A stretch of 64,000 nucleotides of DNA. Origin: a bacterium. GTDB lineage: Bacteria; Electryoneota; RPQS01. Positions 42,610 to 51,818 of this stretch are shown here, piece after piece. Position numbers and translations under genes: made by a program. How positions within the stretch are numbered: position 1 is the first letter of the stretch; each line of letters begins with the position of its first letter. The notes beneath the pieces are model-generated. The model did not search any database. It was not told the DNA's origin and saw only the letters and a list, made by a program, of their open reading frames with translations. Location: contig JAHDVH010000001.1 in NCBI GenBank assembly GCA_023382385.1, forward strand, positions 310,001 to 374,000, read 5' to 3'.

Positions 42610-43593
42610 TTAGACTGCGCGATCTAGCGCAGAGCTTAACTGATGTGTCACAATCGGCACAACACCGACTTGCCCGCACACTATCCCTGCGGCAACATTT
42701 GCAATCGTTGCTGCCTCAATAATCCCTGCACCGCCCAATTCGCAAGCTACAAAAGTTGAGATTACCGTGTCACCGGCACCGGAGACATCCGCGACGCTCC
42801 TTGCATGAGTCGGGATAGTCGTTCGCTCCGATTTCGTACAGATAGTCATACCCTTTTCGCCGCGAGTGAGCATGAGAACATCAGGAGAAAGCATTTCGAG
42901 CAATCGATTGCACGTTTCATTCAAGGATGTCTCATCCGAAACTGAGACGCCTAGAGCGCGTTCAGCTTCCCTAATATTCGGCTTGAATAAGTGGGCATTT
43001 CTATAGACCGAAAAGTTCTCGAACTTCGGATCAACGGCAACAGAAATGCCCCGCTTGCCGGCCAATTTCATCGTGCGCTCTATCACGGGCCTTGTCAGCA
43101 CACCTTTGTTGTAGTCCTGCAGTACAATCGCGTCCAGAGAAGATAGCGAGGACTCAAGCGCGCCAAGCAACTTCTCAGCTTCACTACTCTCCAACGGATG
43201 CACGGTTTCACGGTCGACCCTAACTACGTGCTGGTCGTGGGCAATAACCCGGATCTTTTCAGTTGTACGGCGGCCGCTCATTTCAATCAGCCCTGAACAA
43301 TCACAGCCAAACGCGGTAAGATGCTCGAGCAGAAGGTCGCTGGCGCTGTCCTTACCGCAGATCCCAAACACTACTGCCTGAATCCCTAATGATGCAAGAT
43401 TGGCCGCTACGTTCCCGGCGCCACCCAAGCTGCTTCTCTCGTCATCAATCTCGACTACCGGCACGGGTGCCTCTGGTGAAATGCGTCTCACCAAGCCTTG
43501 AATGTGACGATCAAGCATATAGTCGCCGACCACCGCAACCCGCTTTGCTTTCGCACGCGCAAGTATTTCAAAGAGTCTTGCTGAAGTTATCAT
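42610..43593 (-). CDS. rfaE1: D-glycero-beta-D-manno-heptose-7-phosphate kinase
   Basis: PfkB/ribokinase-family kinase that phosphorylates heptose-7-phosphate at C1 on the way to ADP-heptose. From the ATG at 43593 it is 327 residues. Motifs: VVGDYMLDRHIQG near 21, EAPVPVVEIDDERSSLGGAGNVAANLASLG, and the PfkB signature DVSGAGDTVISTF near 268 with the catalytic Asp. The 43593 start follows the frr stop by 16 bases; a start at 43644 would overlap frr by 35 bases. No strong ribosome site. Confidence 0.94.
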   Translation of the reverse strand: MITSARLFEILARAKAKRVAVVGDYMLDRHIQGLVRRISPEAPVPVVEIDDERSSLGGAGNVAANLASLGIQAVVFGICGKDSASDLLLEHLTAFGCDCSGLIEMSGRRTTEKIRVIAHDQHVVRVDRETVHPLESSEAEKLLGALESSLSSLDAIVLQDYNKGVLTRPVIERTMKLAGKRGISVAVDPKFENFSVYRNAHLFKPNIREAERALGVSVSDETSLNETCNRLLEMLSPDVLMLTRGEKGMTICTKSERTTIPTHARSVADVSGAGDTVISTFVACELGGAGIIEAATIANVAAGIVCGQVGVVPIVTHQLSSALDRAV

Positions 43594-43609
43594 AAAGCCG
43601 AGGCGAGCC

Positions 43610-44167
43610 TCAGATCTCCATGACTTCCTTTTCTTTAAGCTCAAGGAGATGATCCAGCTCCTTGATATGCTTATCGGTTAGCTTCTGGATTTCGTCATGA
43701 GCATCGCGGGACTGATCCTCAGAAATCTCGTGGGACTTTTCAAGCCGCTTGACATGATCATTCGCATCACGTCTAACATTGCGCGCGGCCGTCTTGGCGT
43801 CTTCGCAGTACTTCTTGACGATCTTTACGAGTTCTTTGCGGCGCTCTTCAGTAAGGGGAGGAAGCGACAAGCGAATCTGCTGACCGTCATTATTCGGGTT
43901 CAATCCCAAGTCCGACTTCTGGATCGCTTTCTCGATCGCTCCCAGTGTGCTCTTATCCCAAGGCTGAATCATTATCGTCCGAGCGTCCGGAGTTGTGACG
44001 GTGGCCACCTGCGAAAGCGGCATTTCAGTGCCGTACACCTCAACTTTCACCGGCTCAACCAAACCCGCGGACGCCTTGCCAGTGCGAATGCGCGTCAACT
44101 CCTGTCGCAACACCTCAACTGTACGCTTCTGCCTTAGATCGCAGTCAGCAAGAATTTCCTTAATCAT
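43610..44167 (-). CDS. frr: Ribosome recycling factor
   Basis: Splits post-termination ribosomes together with EF-G. The 185 residues match the family length; visible are [62 protein letters not shown] and a C-terminal helix. ATG start overlaps the pyrH stop (ATGA). The rpsB-tsf-pyrH-frr order is conserved in most bacteria. Confidence 0.98.
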   Translation of the reverse strand: MIKEILADCDLRQKRTVEVLRQELTRIRTGKASAGLVEPVKVEVYGTEMPLSQVATVTTPDARTIMIQPWDKSTLGAIEKAIQKSDLGLNPNNDGQQIRLSLPPLTEERRKELVKIVKKYCEDAKTAARNVRRDANDHVKRLEKSHEISEDQSRDAHDEIQKLTDKHIKELDHLLELKEKEVMEI

Positions 44168-44886
44168 GCGGCGGCTGGATTCGCGATTAACGTTCCGATG
44201 GGCTCGCCTGTCAGCAAGCGGAGCAGGTTGCCGCGAATCTTAAAGTTAAAGACTTGGATGGGAATACTATTTTCCATACAAAACGTCACAGCAGTTGAAT
44301 CGATCGCTCGCAATTGACGTTCGACAAACTCCATATACGTAATTCTGTCATACTTTGTGGCTGTCGCATCGAGGACCGGATCGGCAGTATATATTCCATC
44401 GACTTTCGTGCCCTTAAGCAACACATCTGCGCGGATCTCCTTGGCCCGCAATGCCGCAGCCGTATCGGTTGTGAAAAACGGGCTTCCAGTTCCTGCAGCG
44501 AAGATTACGATTCGTCGCTTCTCCAAGTGACGCATTGCTCGCCGTCGAATAAATGACTCGGCAACTGTCTGAATCGGAATAGCACTTTGGACTCTTGTGT
44601 CAAGCCCTCGCTTTTCAAGAGCATCCTGCAATGCAAGACTGTTGATCACCGTCGCGAGCATTCCCATTTGATCCGCGGCAACTCTGTCCATCCCTGTAGC
44701 GGCGCCCTTCAGTCCCCGAAATATGTTGCCACCCCCGATGACAATTCCGATTTCAACGCCTAGGCGGGAGGCCTCGGCAAGCTCATCTGCCATAGCACCT
44801 AAGGTTGTTGCTTCAATACCATACGCTCCTTCACCGGCAAGGGCCTCGCCGGACAACTTCAGGAGAACTCTTGGATAGCGCAACAT
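44164..44886 (-). CDS. pyrH: Uridylate kinase
   Basis: Hexameric UMP kinase of the amino-acid-kinase fold, making UDP. The 240 residues start [19 protein letters not shown]; also seen are [36 protein letters not shown] and [20 protein letters not shown] start, 15 bases after the tsf stop. GTP activation and UTP inhibition are usual in the family. Confidence 0.98.
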   Translation of the reverse strand: MLRYPRVLLKLSGEALAGEGAYGIEATTLGAMADELAEASRLGVEIGIVIGGGNIFRGLKGAATGMDRVAADQMGMLATVINSLALQDALEKRGLDTRVQSAIPIQTVAESFIRRRAMRHLEKRRIVIFAAGTGSPFFTTDTAAALRAKEIRADVLLKGTKVDGIYTADPVLDATATKYDRITYMEFVERQLRAIDSTAVTFCMENSIPIQVFNFKIRGNLLRLLTGEPIGTLIANPAAA

Positions 44887-44901
44887 TACACTTCAGATCA
44901 G

Positions 44902-45777
44902 CTACGCGCCAACACGGAAACGAATGAACGACTTCACACTAATGGGATTGCCCGCTGACTTCTCGGCAGCGGCAACGACATCCTTGACCATCATCTTGGG
45001 TTCTTTTATGAACGGCTGTTCGAGCAGGACAATACCTGCCAGCCACTTGTTCACGCGCCCTTCCGCGATCTTGGCAACGGCAGGCTCAGGCTTGCCTTCT
45101 TGTCGTGCACGGTCTTTCTCAAGTTCGGTTTCAGCATTGATCTTATCAGCAGGTACTTCATCTCTGGTAAGAAAGTCAGGGGCCGATGCAGCAACCTGCA
45201 TCGCCAAATCGCGGCCCAGGGCCTGAATCTCAGGAGCCGATCCGTTGACACCTTCCAGCGCAACCAGAGCACCCAACTTGTTATCCGAATGGACGTAGGA
45301 TCCTACAAAGCCATTTGCAGTAACCAGTTTGCCGATTCGCGCAATCTCGAGCTTTTCTCCGATTTTGCCAATCATAGACGTCAGCGTTTCGCCAACGGTC
45401 GAACCGCCAAACTTCTGAGACTTAAGAGCTTCTACGCTTCCTTTTTCTCCGTCTGACCAGTTCAAGACATACGCGGCTAGTTCCTTTGCGAATACGCGAA
45501 ACTCTTCATTGCGGCCAACGAAGTCAGTCTCACAACGCACTTCTGCCATTGCAGCAGCGCTACCGTTTTCTGACGAAACAATAGCGACAACCCCCTCATC
45601 TGCGGACCTCTCAGCACGCTTTTCTGCCGCGGCCTGTCCTTTTTTTCGCAGAATTTCGAGAGCCTTTTCGCGGTCACCACCAGCTTCAGCAAGAGCTTTC
45701 TTGCAGTCCATCATGCCTGCGCCGGTTTCACGGCGAAGCATCGCGACGTCTGCTGCATTGATTGTCACTTCGGACAC
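44902..45777 (-). CDS. tsf: Translation elongation factor Ts
   Basis: Nucleotide-exchange factor for EF-Tu. The 291 residues show the N-terminal UBA-like domain and the signature LRRETGAGMMDCKKALAEAGGD, then VRCETDFVGRNEEF. Two core sub-domains follow. The start is GTG at 45777 with a GGAG ribosome site. It follows rpsB as usual. Confidence 0.98.
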   Translation of the reverse strand: MSEVTINAADVAMLRRETGAGMMDCKKALAEAGGDREKALEILRKKGQAAAEKRAERSADEGVVAIVSSENGSAAAMAEVRCETDFVGRNEEFRVFAKELAAYVLNWSDGEKGSVEALKSQKFGGSTVGETLTSMIGKIGEKLEIARIGKLVTANGFVGSYVHSDNKLGALVALEGVNGSAPEIQALGRDLAMQVAASAPDFLTRDEVPADKINAETELEKDRARQEGKPEPAVAKIAEGRVNKWLAGIVLLEQPFIKEPKMMVKDVVAAAEKSAGNPISVKSFIRFRVGA

Positions 45778-45807
45778 AACTATCTCCGTTCGTATTATTC
45801 TGTTGAA

Positions 45808-46680
45808 TTACTCTGAAGCCGTTTCTGGCTTCTGCTCGTCTTGCGGACGGCGAACTCGACGTCGTCGTGGTGCACCACCCTGATCGCCACGTTCCGAACG
45901 GCCATGCTCCCGTTCGCGACGTCGCGCCTCACCCGTAGCCTCAAGTTCGCGGGCTTCCACATCGGCTTGCGCCTGTCTTAAATCAGCGTTCGCCTTGTAC
46001 CTTGCAATTCCCTCAATCGCCGCTTCTGCAATCGCACGAGTAATGAGTGCGATGGATTTAAAGGCATCATCATTGGCAGGAATCGGAAAGTCCACAACGG
46101 TCGGATCAACATTGGTATCGCAAATCGCGATAACCGGGATGCCAAGCCGGCGAGCTTCCGCAACAGCAATTTTTTCGCGCATGATGTCGACAACGAAAAT
46201 CGCACCGGGTAAATGACGCATCTCGCGGATACCGCCGAGCGTATGCATCATCTTCTCGTGCTGGCGTTGTTTCATCAAGCGCTCTTTCTTCGAGATCTTC
46301 TCGAAGGTACCATCAGTCATCATACGCTCAATCGACTCCATCGTCTTAACACCCTGACGGATCGTTGCGAAGTTCGTGAGCATACCGCCAAGCCAACGTT
46401 CAACGACAAAAGGAGTCTGGGCACGCTTGCCTTCCGAGGAGATGGCTTCACGGGCCTGACTCTTGGTACCGATCATCAGTAATTGCTGACCGTTGGCCGT
46501 TATTTCTGAAACGGCGGCACAAGCGCGTTCGAGGGCAGTCTGAGTTTGGCGAAGGTCAACAAGATGGATACCGTTCTTGTCCATAAGGATATACGGCGCC
46601 ATCTTGGGATGCCAGCGGCGGGTAAGGTGCCCGAAATGAGCACCGGCAAGCAGTAACTGCTGCAGGGTAACACGTGACAT
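45808..46680 (-). CDS. rpsB: 30S ribosomal protein S2 with arginine-rich tail
   Basis: Completes 30S assembly and anchors S1. From the ATG at 46680 it is 290 residues: VTLQQLLLAGAHFGHLTRRWHPKM at the start, YILMDKNGIHLVDLRQT, and PGAIFVVDI, IPVIAICDTNVDP in the core to about 235. The remaining 55 residues are a charged extension rich in Arg, Glu and Gln. The ATG has an ideal ribosome site (AGGAGA), so the upstream start at 46740 is rejected. The leader before it (46681-46805) contains a GGGTT/AACCC hairpin at 46692-46707 just ahead of the ribosome site. Confidence 0.97.
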   Translation of the reverse strand: MSRVTLQQLLLAGAHFGHLTRRWHPKMAPYILMDKNGIHLVDLRQTQTALERACAAVSEITANGQQLLMIGTKSQAREAISSEGKRAQTPFVVERWLGGMLTNFATIRQGVKTMESIERMMTDGTFEKISKKERLMKQRQHEKMMHTLGGIREMRHLPGAIFVVDIMREKIAVAEARRLGIPVIAICDTNVDPTVVDFPIPANDDAFKSIALITRAIAEAAIEGIARYKANADLRQAQADVEARELEATGEARRREREHGRSERGDQGGAPRRRRVRRPQDEQKPETASE

Positions 46681-46805
46681 GAAGTCTCCTGTGGGTTTTT
46701 CGCAACCCGGCCGTCGTCTCTTGAGTGAATCTCCTTTCAAGGAGACACCCGTCTCAAGATCAGACCGAGCGGTAGTGAATGCGCCGCAGCGACGCAGCTA
46801 AAATG

Positions 46806-47198
46806 TTATCTCTTTGAGAACTGGAAGCTCTTGCGGGCACCAGGCTTGCCATATTTCTTGCGTTCCTTCTCACGAGGATCGCGCGTCAGCAAGTCATTTT
46901 GTCGCAAAATGGGGCGATGCGCTTCATCCAGGATTGTAAGCGCACGGCTAATACCCAATCGAAAAGCGCCTGCCTGACCGGACTTGCCACCTCCTATGAC
47001 GGTCGCCTTGATGTCGACTTTGCCGAGGGTATCAGTGACAATGAGGGGCCGCTCAATCAACATCTGCAGGACATCGCGCTTGAAGTAGCCAAGGACGTCT
47101 TTACCATTGATAGAGAATTTGCCGGTGCCGGGGGCAAGCCAAACGCGGGCAATCGCAGTTTTCCTGCGGCCAGTAGCGTAAATTCGGGAATCTTTCAT
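46806..47198 (-). CDS. rpsI: 30S ribosomal protein S9
   Basis: Its C-terminal tail reaches the P-site tRNA. The 130 residues begin YATGRRKTAIARVWLAPG and end KPGARKSFQFSKR, the usual S9 tail. GGGKSGQAGAFRLGISRAL is the central signature. ATG start, 21 bases after rplM. A 125-base gap with a leader-like hairpin separates it from rpsB. Confidence 0.98.
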   Translation of the reverse strand: MKDSRIYATGRRKTAIARVWLAPGTGKFSINGKDVLGYFKRDVLQMLIERPLIVTDTLGKVDIKATVIGGGKSGQAGAFRLGISRALTILDEAHRPILRQNDLLTRDPREKERKKYGKPGARKSFQFSKR

Positions 47199-47219
47199 GA
47201 TTCTATATTGTGTTAAGAC

Positions 47220-47642
47220 TTAGACTGCGACGGGCTGTTGAGCCGAATGCGGATGCTCTGCACCAGCGTAAACCTTCAATTTACGCAACTGCTTGCGGCC
47301 AAGGCGAGTACGCGGCATCATTCCCTTTACAGCGAGATAGATAATCCGCTCCGGATGCTTTTCCGCCAGTTTTCGCATGGGAGTATGCGTCTCAGCACCG
47401 GGGAATCCACTATGGCGAAAATAGGTCTTTGTATCCAGCTTATTTCCAGTCACGCGAATCTTGTCGGCATTGATAACGACGACAAAGTCTCCCGTATCCA
47501 CATGGGGAGTATATTGCGGCTTGTTCTTGCCGCGCAGTATTGAGGCAATTCGGCTGCTCAGGCGCCCGAGAATCTGCTCTTGGGCGTCCACAACAACCCA
47601 GTTGCGTTCAGCTGTTTGCGGACGGGCGTGAAAAGTTGACAT
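47220..47642 (-). CDS. rplM: 50S ribosomal protein L13
   Basis: Early 50S assembly protein. The 140 residues contain [30 protein letters not shown]-type sequence at the start and [32 protein letters not shown] near the end. ATG start. It is the first gene after the promoter at 47674-47702 and precedes rpsI as in nearly all bacteria. Confidence 0.98.
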   Translation of the reverse strand: MSTFHARPQTAERNWVVVDAQEQILGRLSSRIASILRGKNKPQYTPHVDTGDFVVVINADKIRVTGNKLDTKTYFRHSGFPGAETHTPMRKLAEKHPERIIYLAVKGMMPRTRLGRKQLRKLKVYAGAEHPHSAQQPVAV

Positions 47643-47673
47643 ATCGATTTATCCTTTACGTGCAAAGTCTTGA

Positions 47674-47702
47674 AATTTAGTGCACAGGACTCAGAATGTC
47701 AA
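47674..47702 (-). promoter_or_regulatory. Sigma-70 type promoter for rplM-rpsI operon
   Basis: On the minus strand TTGACA (47702-47697) and TAAATT (47679-47674) are 17 bases apart, the -35 a perfect match. The start should be near 47667, giving a leader of about 25 bases. The sequence upstream (47703-47769) is AT-rich, like an UP element, and holds no gene. Confidence 0.75.
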
Positions 47703-47769
47703 GTGCCATATAACAACATAACCTCGCTGACAGAATATATATACTATTAATTATTATAGCTTTAACAAG

Positions 47770-48735
47770 TTATCGCCAATGATCTGCAAGCAAGTCTGCT
47801 GCCTCCTCAGGAGGAACTGAGACAATATGAACACCTGTTCCCCATTCAAAACCGGCCTGCGTACCAATCCGAGGCAAGATGTCGATCGCCCAAGTCGGCT
47901 TGACATCGGGAATATCTGGCGGTGTGGAAAACAAGATTAGATTAAAGTCCGGGTCATTGACCGCGTTCCTCATTGCAGACAATCCGCTCAAAATCATTCC
48001 TGCAAGGGAACTGAGACTGTCCGAATCCAATTCGTCAAAGCGCTGATGAGCACGTCCAACTATCTGCCACTCAAATGGAAACCGCGGAGCAAAACAGGCG
48101 AGTGCCACCGCTTCACGAGATTCTTCCAGCACCCTCTTTTGCGTCTGCAACTCTGCTTTCAACCAGTTGCAATGCTCACAGCCTGAACTTGTCCACACGC
48201 CCATCCGTCTGATCCGCTCTGAAACTTGGTTGGGAACAAAAGGCAAGGCGACAAGCTGCTGATGCGGGTGAACGATGGTCGCACCGGCACGGTAACCCTG
48301 GTTGCGAAAGATGTGAACATAACGAACACGCGAGTCTCCATAGAATCGCCGCAAGCCTCTCTGCCAAATACACATCACATCCAGCCAACGATTTGTGGCA
48401 TACTCGTCCGCGCGGCCATGGTGTTCATCAGTCTCGACTAGTACTTCGTGATAACCGAAAGCGGGAAAGGATGTGCATGTTCCATCGCCCTGCATAGTGG
48501 TCATAGCATCTTCACTTACTGCAGGGTACAAGTTGGGAAAGAGCCGCCAGCTCCAGCCCTGGGTTCGATCCTGCTCACTTGAAGGCGGAGTTTGCTGCTC
48601 GTGACCAGGGCAAAACGGGCAAACCGATGGGCTAGCAGTATCGATGGTTACAGAGAACTCTGAGGGCCGATGTCCGCGTCGGTCATTGACGAGCGCAGTA
48701 TGTCCTCTCAGGGGATCGATCCGAAACTCTGCCAT
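47770..48735 (-). CDS. galT: Galactose-1-phosphate uridylyltransferase
   Basis: Exchanges UMP between UDP-glucose and galactose-1-phosphate in the Leloir pathway. From the ATG at 48735 it is 321 residues. CPFCPGHEQQTPP (two Cys for zinc, 39 and 42) and the active-site VHPHQQ with the nucleophilic His at 158 are clear. FNLILFSTPPD is also family-like. The ATG follows the nadC stop by seven bases; the start at 48780 would overlap nadC. No galK or galE is beside it, so a related nucleotidyl transfer is possible. Confidence 0.9.
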   Translation of the reverse strand: MAEFRIDPLRGHTALVNDRRGHRPSEFSVTIDTASPSVCPFCPGHEQQTPPSSEQDRTQGWSWRLFPNLYPAVSEDAMTTMQGDGTCTSFPAFGYHEVLVETDEHHGRADEYATNRWLDVMCIWQRGLRRFYGDSRVRYVHIFRNQGYRAGATIVHPHQQLVALPFVPNQVSERIRRMGVWTSSGCEHCNWLKAELQTQKRVLEESREAVALACFAPRFPFEWQIVGRAHQRFDELDSDSLSSLAGMILSGLSAMRNAVNDPDFNLILFSTPPDIPDVKPTWAIDILPRIGTQAGFEWGTGVHIVSVPPEEAADLLADHWR

Positions 48736-48742
48736 CTTCAGG

Positions 48743-49597
48743 CTACGCGACCGACCAGTCAACTTCCAGAGCGAAGTCAACGGATCGCACCGAATGCGTT
48801 AACTGCCCGATTGAAATAGCGCAAACACCGGTGGCCGCGAATGCGCGGATGTTCGAAGTTGTGATACCACCAGACGCCTCCAATTCGACATCCGTCGCAT
48901 AGCGCTCAACAGCCTCCCGTACCTGCTCAGGTGCGAAGTTATCAAGCAGAATCCGCTTCCAACCCATGCGCACGGCGATCTCAAGCTCGTACAGACTTGC
49001 TACCTCAACCTTTCCATCTGCGATTCGGGGATCGAGTTCACCATTGATGTCAAGCTTACGACTCAGCGCTTCAATGCCGCCAATGATGCCAATGTGATTG
49101 TCCTTTACCAGTACTCTGTCAAACAGGCTTTCACGATATGTATCACCGCCTCCTGCCCGTACTGCTGCAAGCTCCAGTCTGCGCAGACCGGGAGTTGTCT
49201 TGCGCGTTGCCCAAATTTTCGTTCCATAGGGTCGCGTAAGATGCACCAATTCTGCCGTTTTCGTCGCGACTCCGGACAGATGCGTCAAGAAATTCAACGC
49301 AGTTCGTTCAGCCTTCAGAATGGAAACGGCTCGCCCAAAGACAGATGCGACGCGATTGAGCGGTCGCACGTGATCTCCGTCTGCACACAAAGACGTGAAC
49401 TTTAAGTCTGGATCAATGCTGTGAAAGACTTGACGTGCCACATCAAGGCCCGCGATGATGGCGTCTTCGCGTGCCTCAATCCATGCCTCCCCATGCAACT
49501 CTCGATCGACAAGCCAATCGGTCGTCACATCCATCATGTCTCCAGCGAGATCTTCCTCGATCGCCAGCCTGATAATATCTTCTGTTTCTACTGTCAT
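48743..49597 (-). CDS. nadC: Nicotinate-nucleotide pyrophosphorylase (carboxylating)
   Basis: Converts quinolinate and PRPP to nicotinate mononucleotide in NAD synthesis. The 284 residues show LAIEEDLAGDMMDVTTDWL at the start, ERTALNFLTHLSGVATKTAELV, ATRKTTPGLRRLELAAVRAGGG and the barrel end LEASGGITTSNIRAFAATGV. ATG start overlaps the helicase gene stop (ATGA). The nadA and nadB genes are not here. Confidence 0.97.
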   Translation of the reverse strand: MTVETEDIIRLAIEEDLAGDMMDVTTDWLVDRELHGEAWIEAREDAIIAGLDVARQVFHSIDPDLKFTSLCADGDHVRPLNRVASVFGRAVSILKAERTALNFLTHLSGVATKTAELVHLTRPYGTKIWATRKTTPGLRRLELAAVRAGGGDTYRESLFDRVLVKDNHIGIIGGIEALSRKLDINGELDPRIADGKVEVASLYELEIAVRMGWKRILLDNFAPEQVREAVERYATDVELEASGGITTSNIRAFAATGVCAISIGQLTHSVRSVDFALEVDWSVA

Positions 49598-51816
49598 GAG
49601 AGTTTCTTCAAATTTGCATACTTTACGGCAAGGAGTTTTGAGCCATATCCGCTAAATGCGACACGAACCTTTAATGAATCCAAGTCCCCTGACTTAGCAG
49701 TCACTGTCCCGATACCAAACTCAGAATGCTCAACCACATCACCTATTCGAAAGTCGATCCCTGAAGTGGAAGTCGCTCGCGATTGAATGCTGACTTCTGC
49801 AACCCTCGCATAATTCTGAACTTTCCAAAGATTGTCCCCTTCCGCTTCATCAGAGACTGCGTAATGCGATGAAAGCCGATTGGGAACACCCGTTCCTCGC
49901 AAGTGCTCGACTCTTATACTGGAAAGAAAGCGTGAAGGAGACTGGAACTCTAAACGGCCATTCATCGGCCGTGTTTCTGAATATGACAAGTAAAGTCGGT
50001 CCATTGCCCGCGTCATCGCGACATACAACAAACGACGTTCTTCCTCAATTGATTCAACGGACTCCAAGCTACGGAAGTGTGGGAGCAGATTCTCTTCAAG
50101 TCCTGCAACGAACACAATTCTGAATTCAAGTCCTTTCGAAGCGTGAATCGTCATCAAGGTAACCCTTTCCTGGAGATCTTCTAACTCATCAATATCCGAA
50201 ACAAGGGCAAGCTCACTTAGAAACTCTGCGAGTGATAGGGCTGCGTTTGCCTGTGTTCTCTCCCATGCGCCCGTCGCGAATTGTCGAAGGTTCTCCATGC
50301 GCTCGCGGGCGTCCTCATCGCTTTGACTCTCATAACTGCTCACAATTCCACTCGACTCCAGAGCCTGATCAACAACTTCGGAAACGCTTAACTCACTCAA
50401 CCTTGCCTTCAGAGTTTTGAGTCGGCCAATGAAATCGCAAGCCTTAGCTCGAGGAGCACCGCTTGTGTGCACAGACAGGAACTCCTCTTCCATCAGCAGA
50501 GACAAGCTCTCAGGTCGACTTCTTGCTGCACCTACAATCCTCTCGATAGTCGTAGCGCCTACCCCTTGTGCAAGCTCGCGCAAGACCCTAAGCCAAGCCT
50601 GCTCATCAAGAGGATTCGCGAGCACACGCAGGTACGCGATGAGATCTTTTATCTCCTTGCGTTCGTAGAAACGTACGCCACCTATCACATTATAGGGAAT
50701 CCGCTGCTGAACGAGCACCTCCTCGAAGTAACGGCTGACGGCATTTGTTCGAAAGAGAACCGCTACATCACTGTAGTTGATTCCACGCTTTTCGCGAAGA
50801 AACTCGACCTCTCCGATGATTTCATTGGCTTCGTCTGCCGGCCGCGAGTAACTTCTAAGCGTGACTTTGTCGCCACTTTCACGAGCAGTCCAGAGTCTCT
50901 TTTCGTGCCTATGAAGACTTTCGGAGATGACGTCATTGGCTGCTTCAAGAATTGGCTGAGTTGAACGGTAGTTCTGCTCCAATCGAAACACTTTTGCATT
51001 GCTAAGTTTGTTCGAGAAATCCAAGATATTGCGATAATTTGCTCCGCGCCAGCTGTAAATACTCTGATCATCATCGCCTACGGCAAAAATGTTGTCCTGA
51101 GGTTTTGCAATCAGGCATGCAAGTTCGAATTGCACGGCATTGGTATCTTGAAACTCATCAATAAGAACGTGATCGTAGCGACGCTGAAGAGATTCGCGAA
51201 ACTCCGCATTGTTTCTCATCAGTTCCAAAGGTGTCAACAACAGGTCATCAAAGTCATATGCATTCGCGAGTCGGAGCCGTTGGCAATAGTCGTCGTACAG
51301 TTCTTCAGCAACACGTACTACTGGTTGACGCGTATCCACTTTGCTGCCGTTCTTGATTCTAGATATTATGCTTCGAACGTGCCTCGCCGTAACTCCTTCC
51401 CGCGCTATACCCCGATCTCGAAGGATTTCTGTCACAGTTCTCAGACTGTCTTCTTCATCATAGATCGTGAAATCTCGTGAGAGGCCCGCACGATGACCCA
51501 AATGCCTTAACAGCTGAACACAAAACCCATGGAATGTTCCGGCCCAAGGCGACTCCGACTCACTCGCATCTGCCTGAGCCTGCCTTAGTCGATCACGAAG
51601 TTCACGTGCAGCTTTGTTGGTGAACGTCATGACTGCTATGGAAGACGGAACTACCTCTTGCTCGTGGATCAAATACAATGCTCTGCCAGTAAGTACGCGC
51701 GTCTTCCCCGATCCAGCACCGGCCAACACCAGCGTTGGACCAAGCGACGACTTGACCGCATCTGCCTGCGCAGAGTTTAGAGTCGATAAAAACGACTGTA
51801 TGACTTTCCGACTCAA
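49594..51816 (-). CDS. UvrD/PcrA-family superfamily 1 DNA helicase
   Basis: 3'-5' DNA helicase for repair and removal of obstacles. The 740 residues carry all SF1A motifs: Q motif LNSAQADAVKS, Walker A LAGAGSGKTRVL near 33, DEFQDTNAVQ, GDDDQSIYSWRGA, LEQNYRST, and VTLMTIHASKGLEF. The C-terminal Tudor-like segment (FRIGDVVEHSEFGIGTVTAKSG) is typical of PcrA/UvrD, which binds RNA polymerase. Start is TTG at 51816, two bases after the mltG stop, with GGGA upstream. No ATG is available before the Q motif. Confidence 0.94.
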   Translation of the reverse strand: MSRKVIQSFLSTLNSAQADAVKSSLGPTLVLAGAGSGKTRVLTGRALYLIHEQEVVPSSIAVMTFTNKAARELRDRLRQAQADASESESPWAGTFHGFCVQLLRHLGHRAGLSRDFTIYDEEDSLRTVTEILRDRGIAREGVTARHVRSIISRIKNGSKVDTRQPVVRVAEELYDDYCQRLRLANAYDFDDLLLTPLELMRNNAEFRESLQRRYDHVLIDEFQDTNAVQFELACLIAKPQDNIFAVGDDDQSIYSWRGANYRNILDFSNKLSNAKVFRLEQNYRSTQPILEAANDVISESLHRHEKRLWTARESGDKVTLRSYSRPADEANEIIGEVEFLREKRGINYSDVAVLFRTNAVSRYFEEVLVQQRIPYNVIGGVRFYERKEIKDLIAYLRVLANPLDEQAWLRVLRELAQGVGATTIERIVGAARSRPESLSLLMEEEFLSVHTSGAPRAKACDFIGRLKTLKARLSELSVSEVVDQALESSGIVSSYESQSDEDARERMENLRQFATGAWERTQANAALSLAEFLSELALVSDIDELEDLQERVTLMTIHASKGLEFRIVFVAGLEENLLPHFRSLESVESIEEERRLLYVAMTRAMDRLYLSYSETRPMNGRLEFQSPSRFLSSIRVEHLRGTGVPNRLSSHYAVSDEAEGDNLWKVQNYARVAEVSIQSRATSTSGIDFRIGDVVEHSEFGIGTVTAKSGDLDSLKVRVAFSGYGSKLLAVKYANLKKLS

Positions 51817-51818
51817 AG

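Noticed and set aside
46681-46805. Known S2-binding rpsB leader motif
   Set aside because: There is a leader with a hairpin near the ribosome site, but I could not match the published consensus by eye, so only the hairpin is noted.
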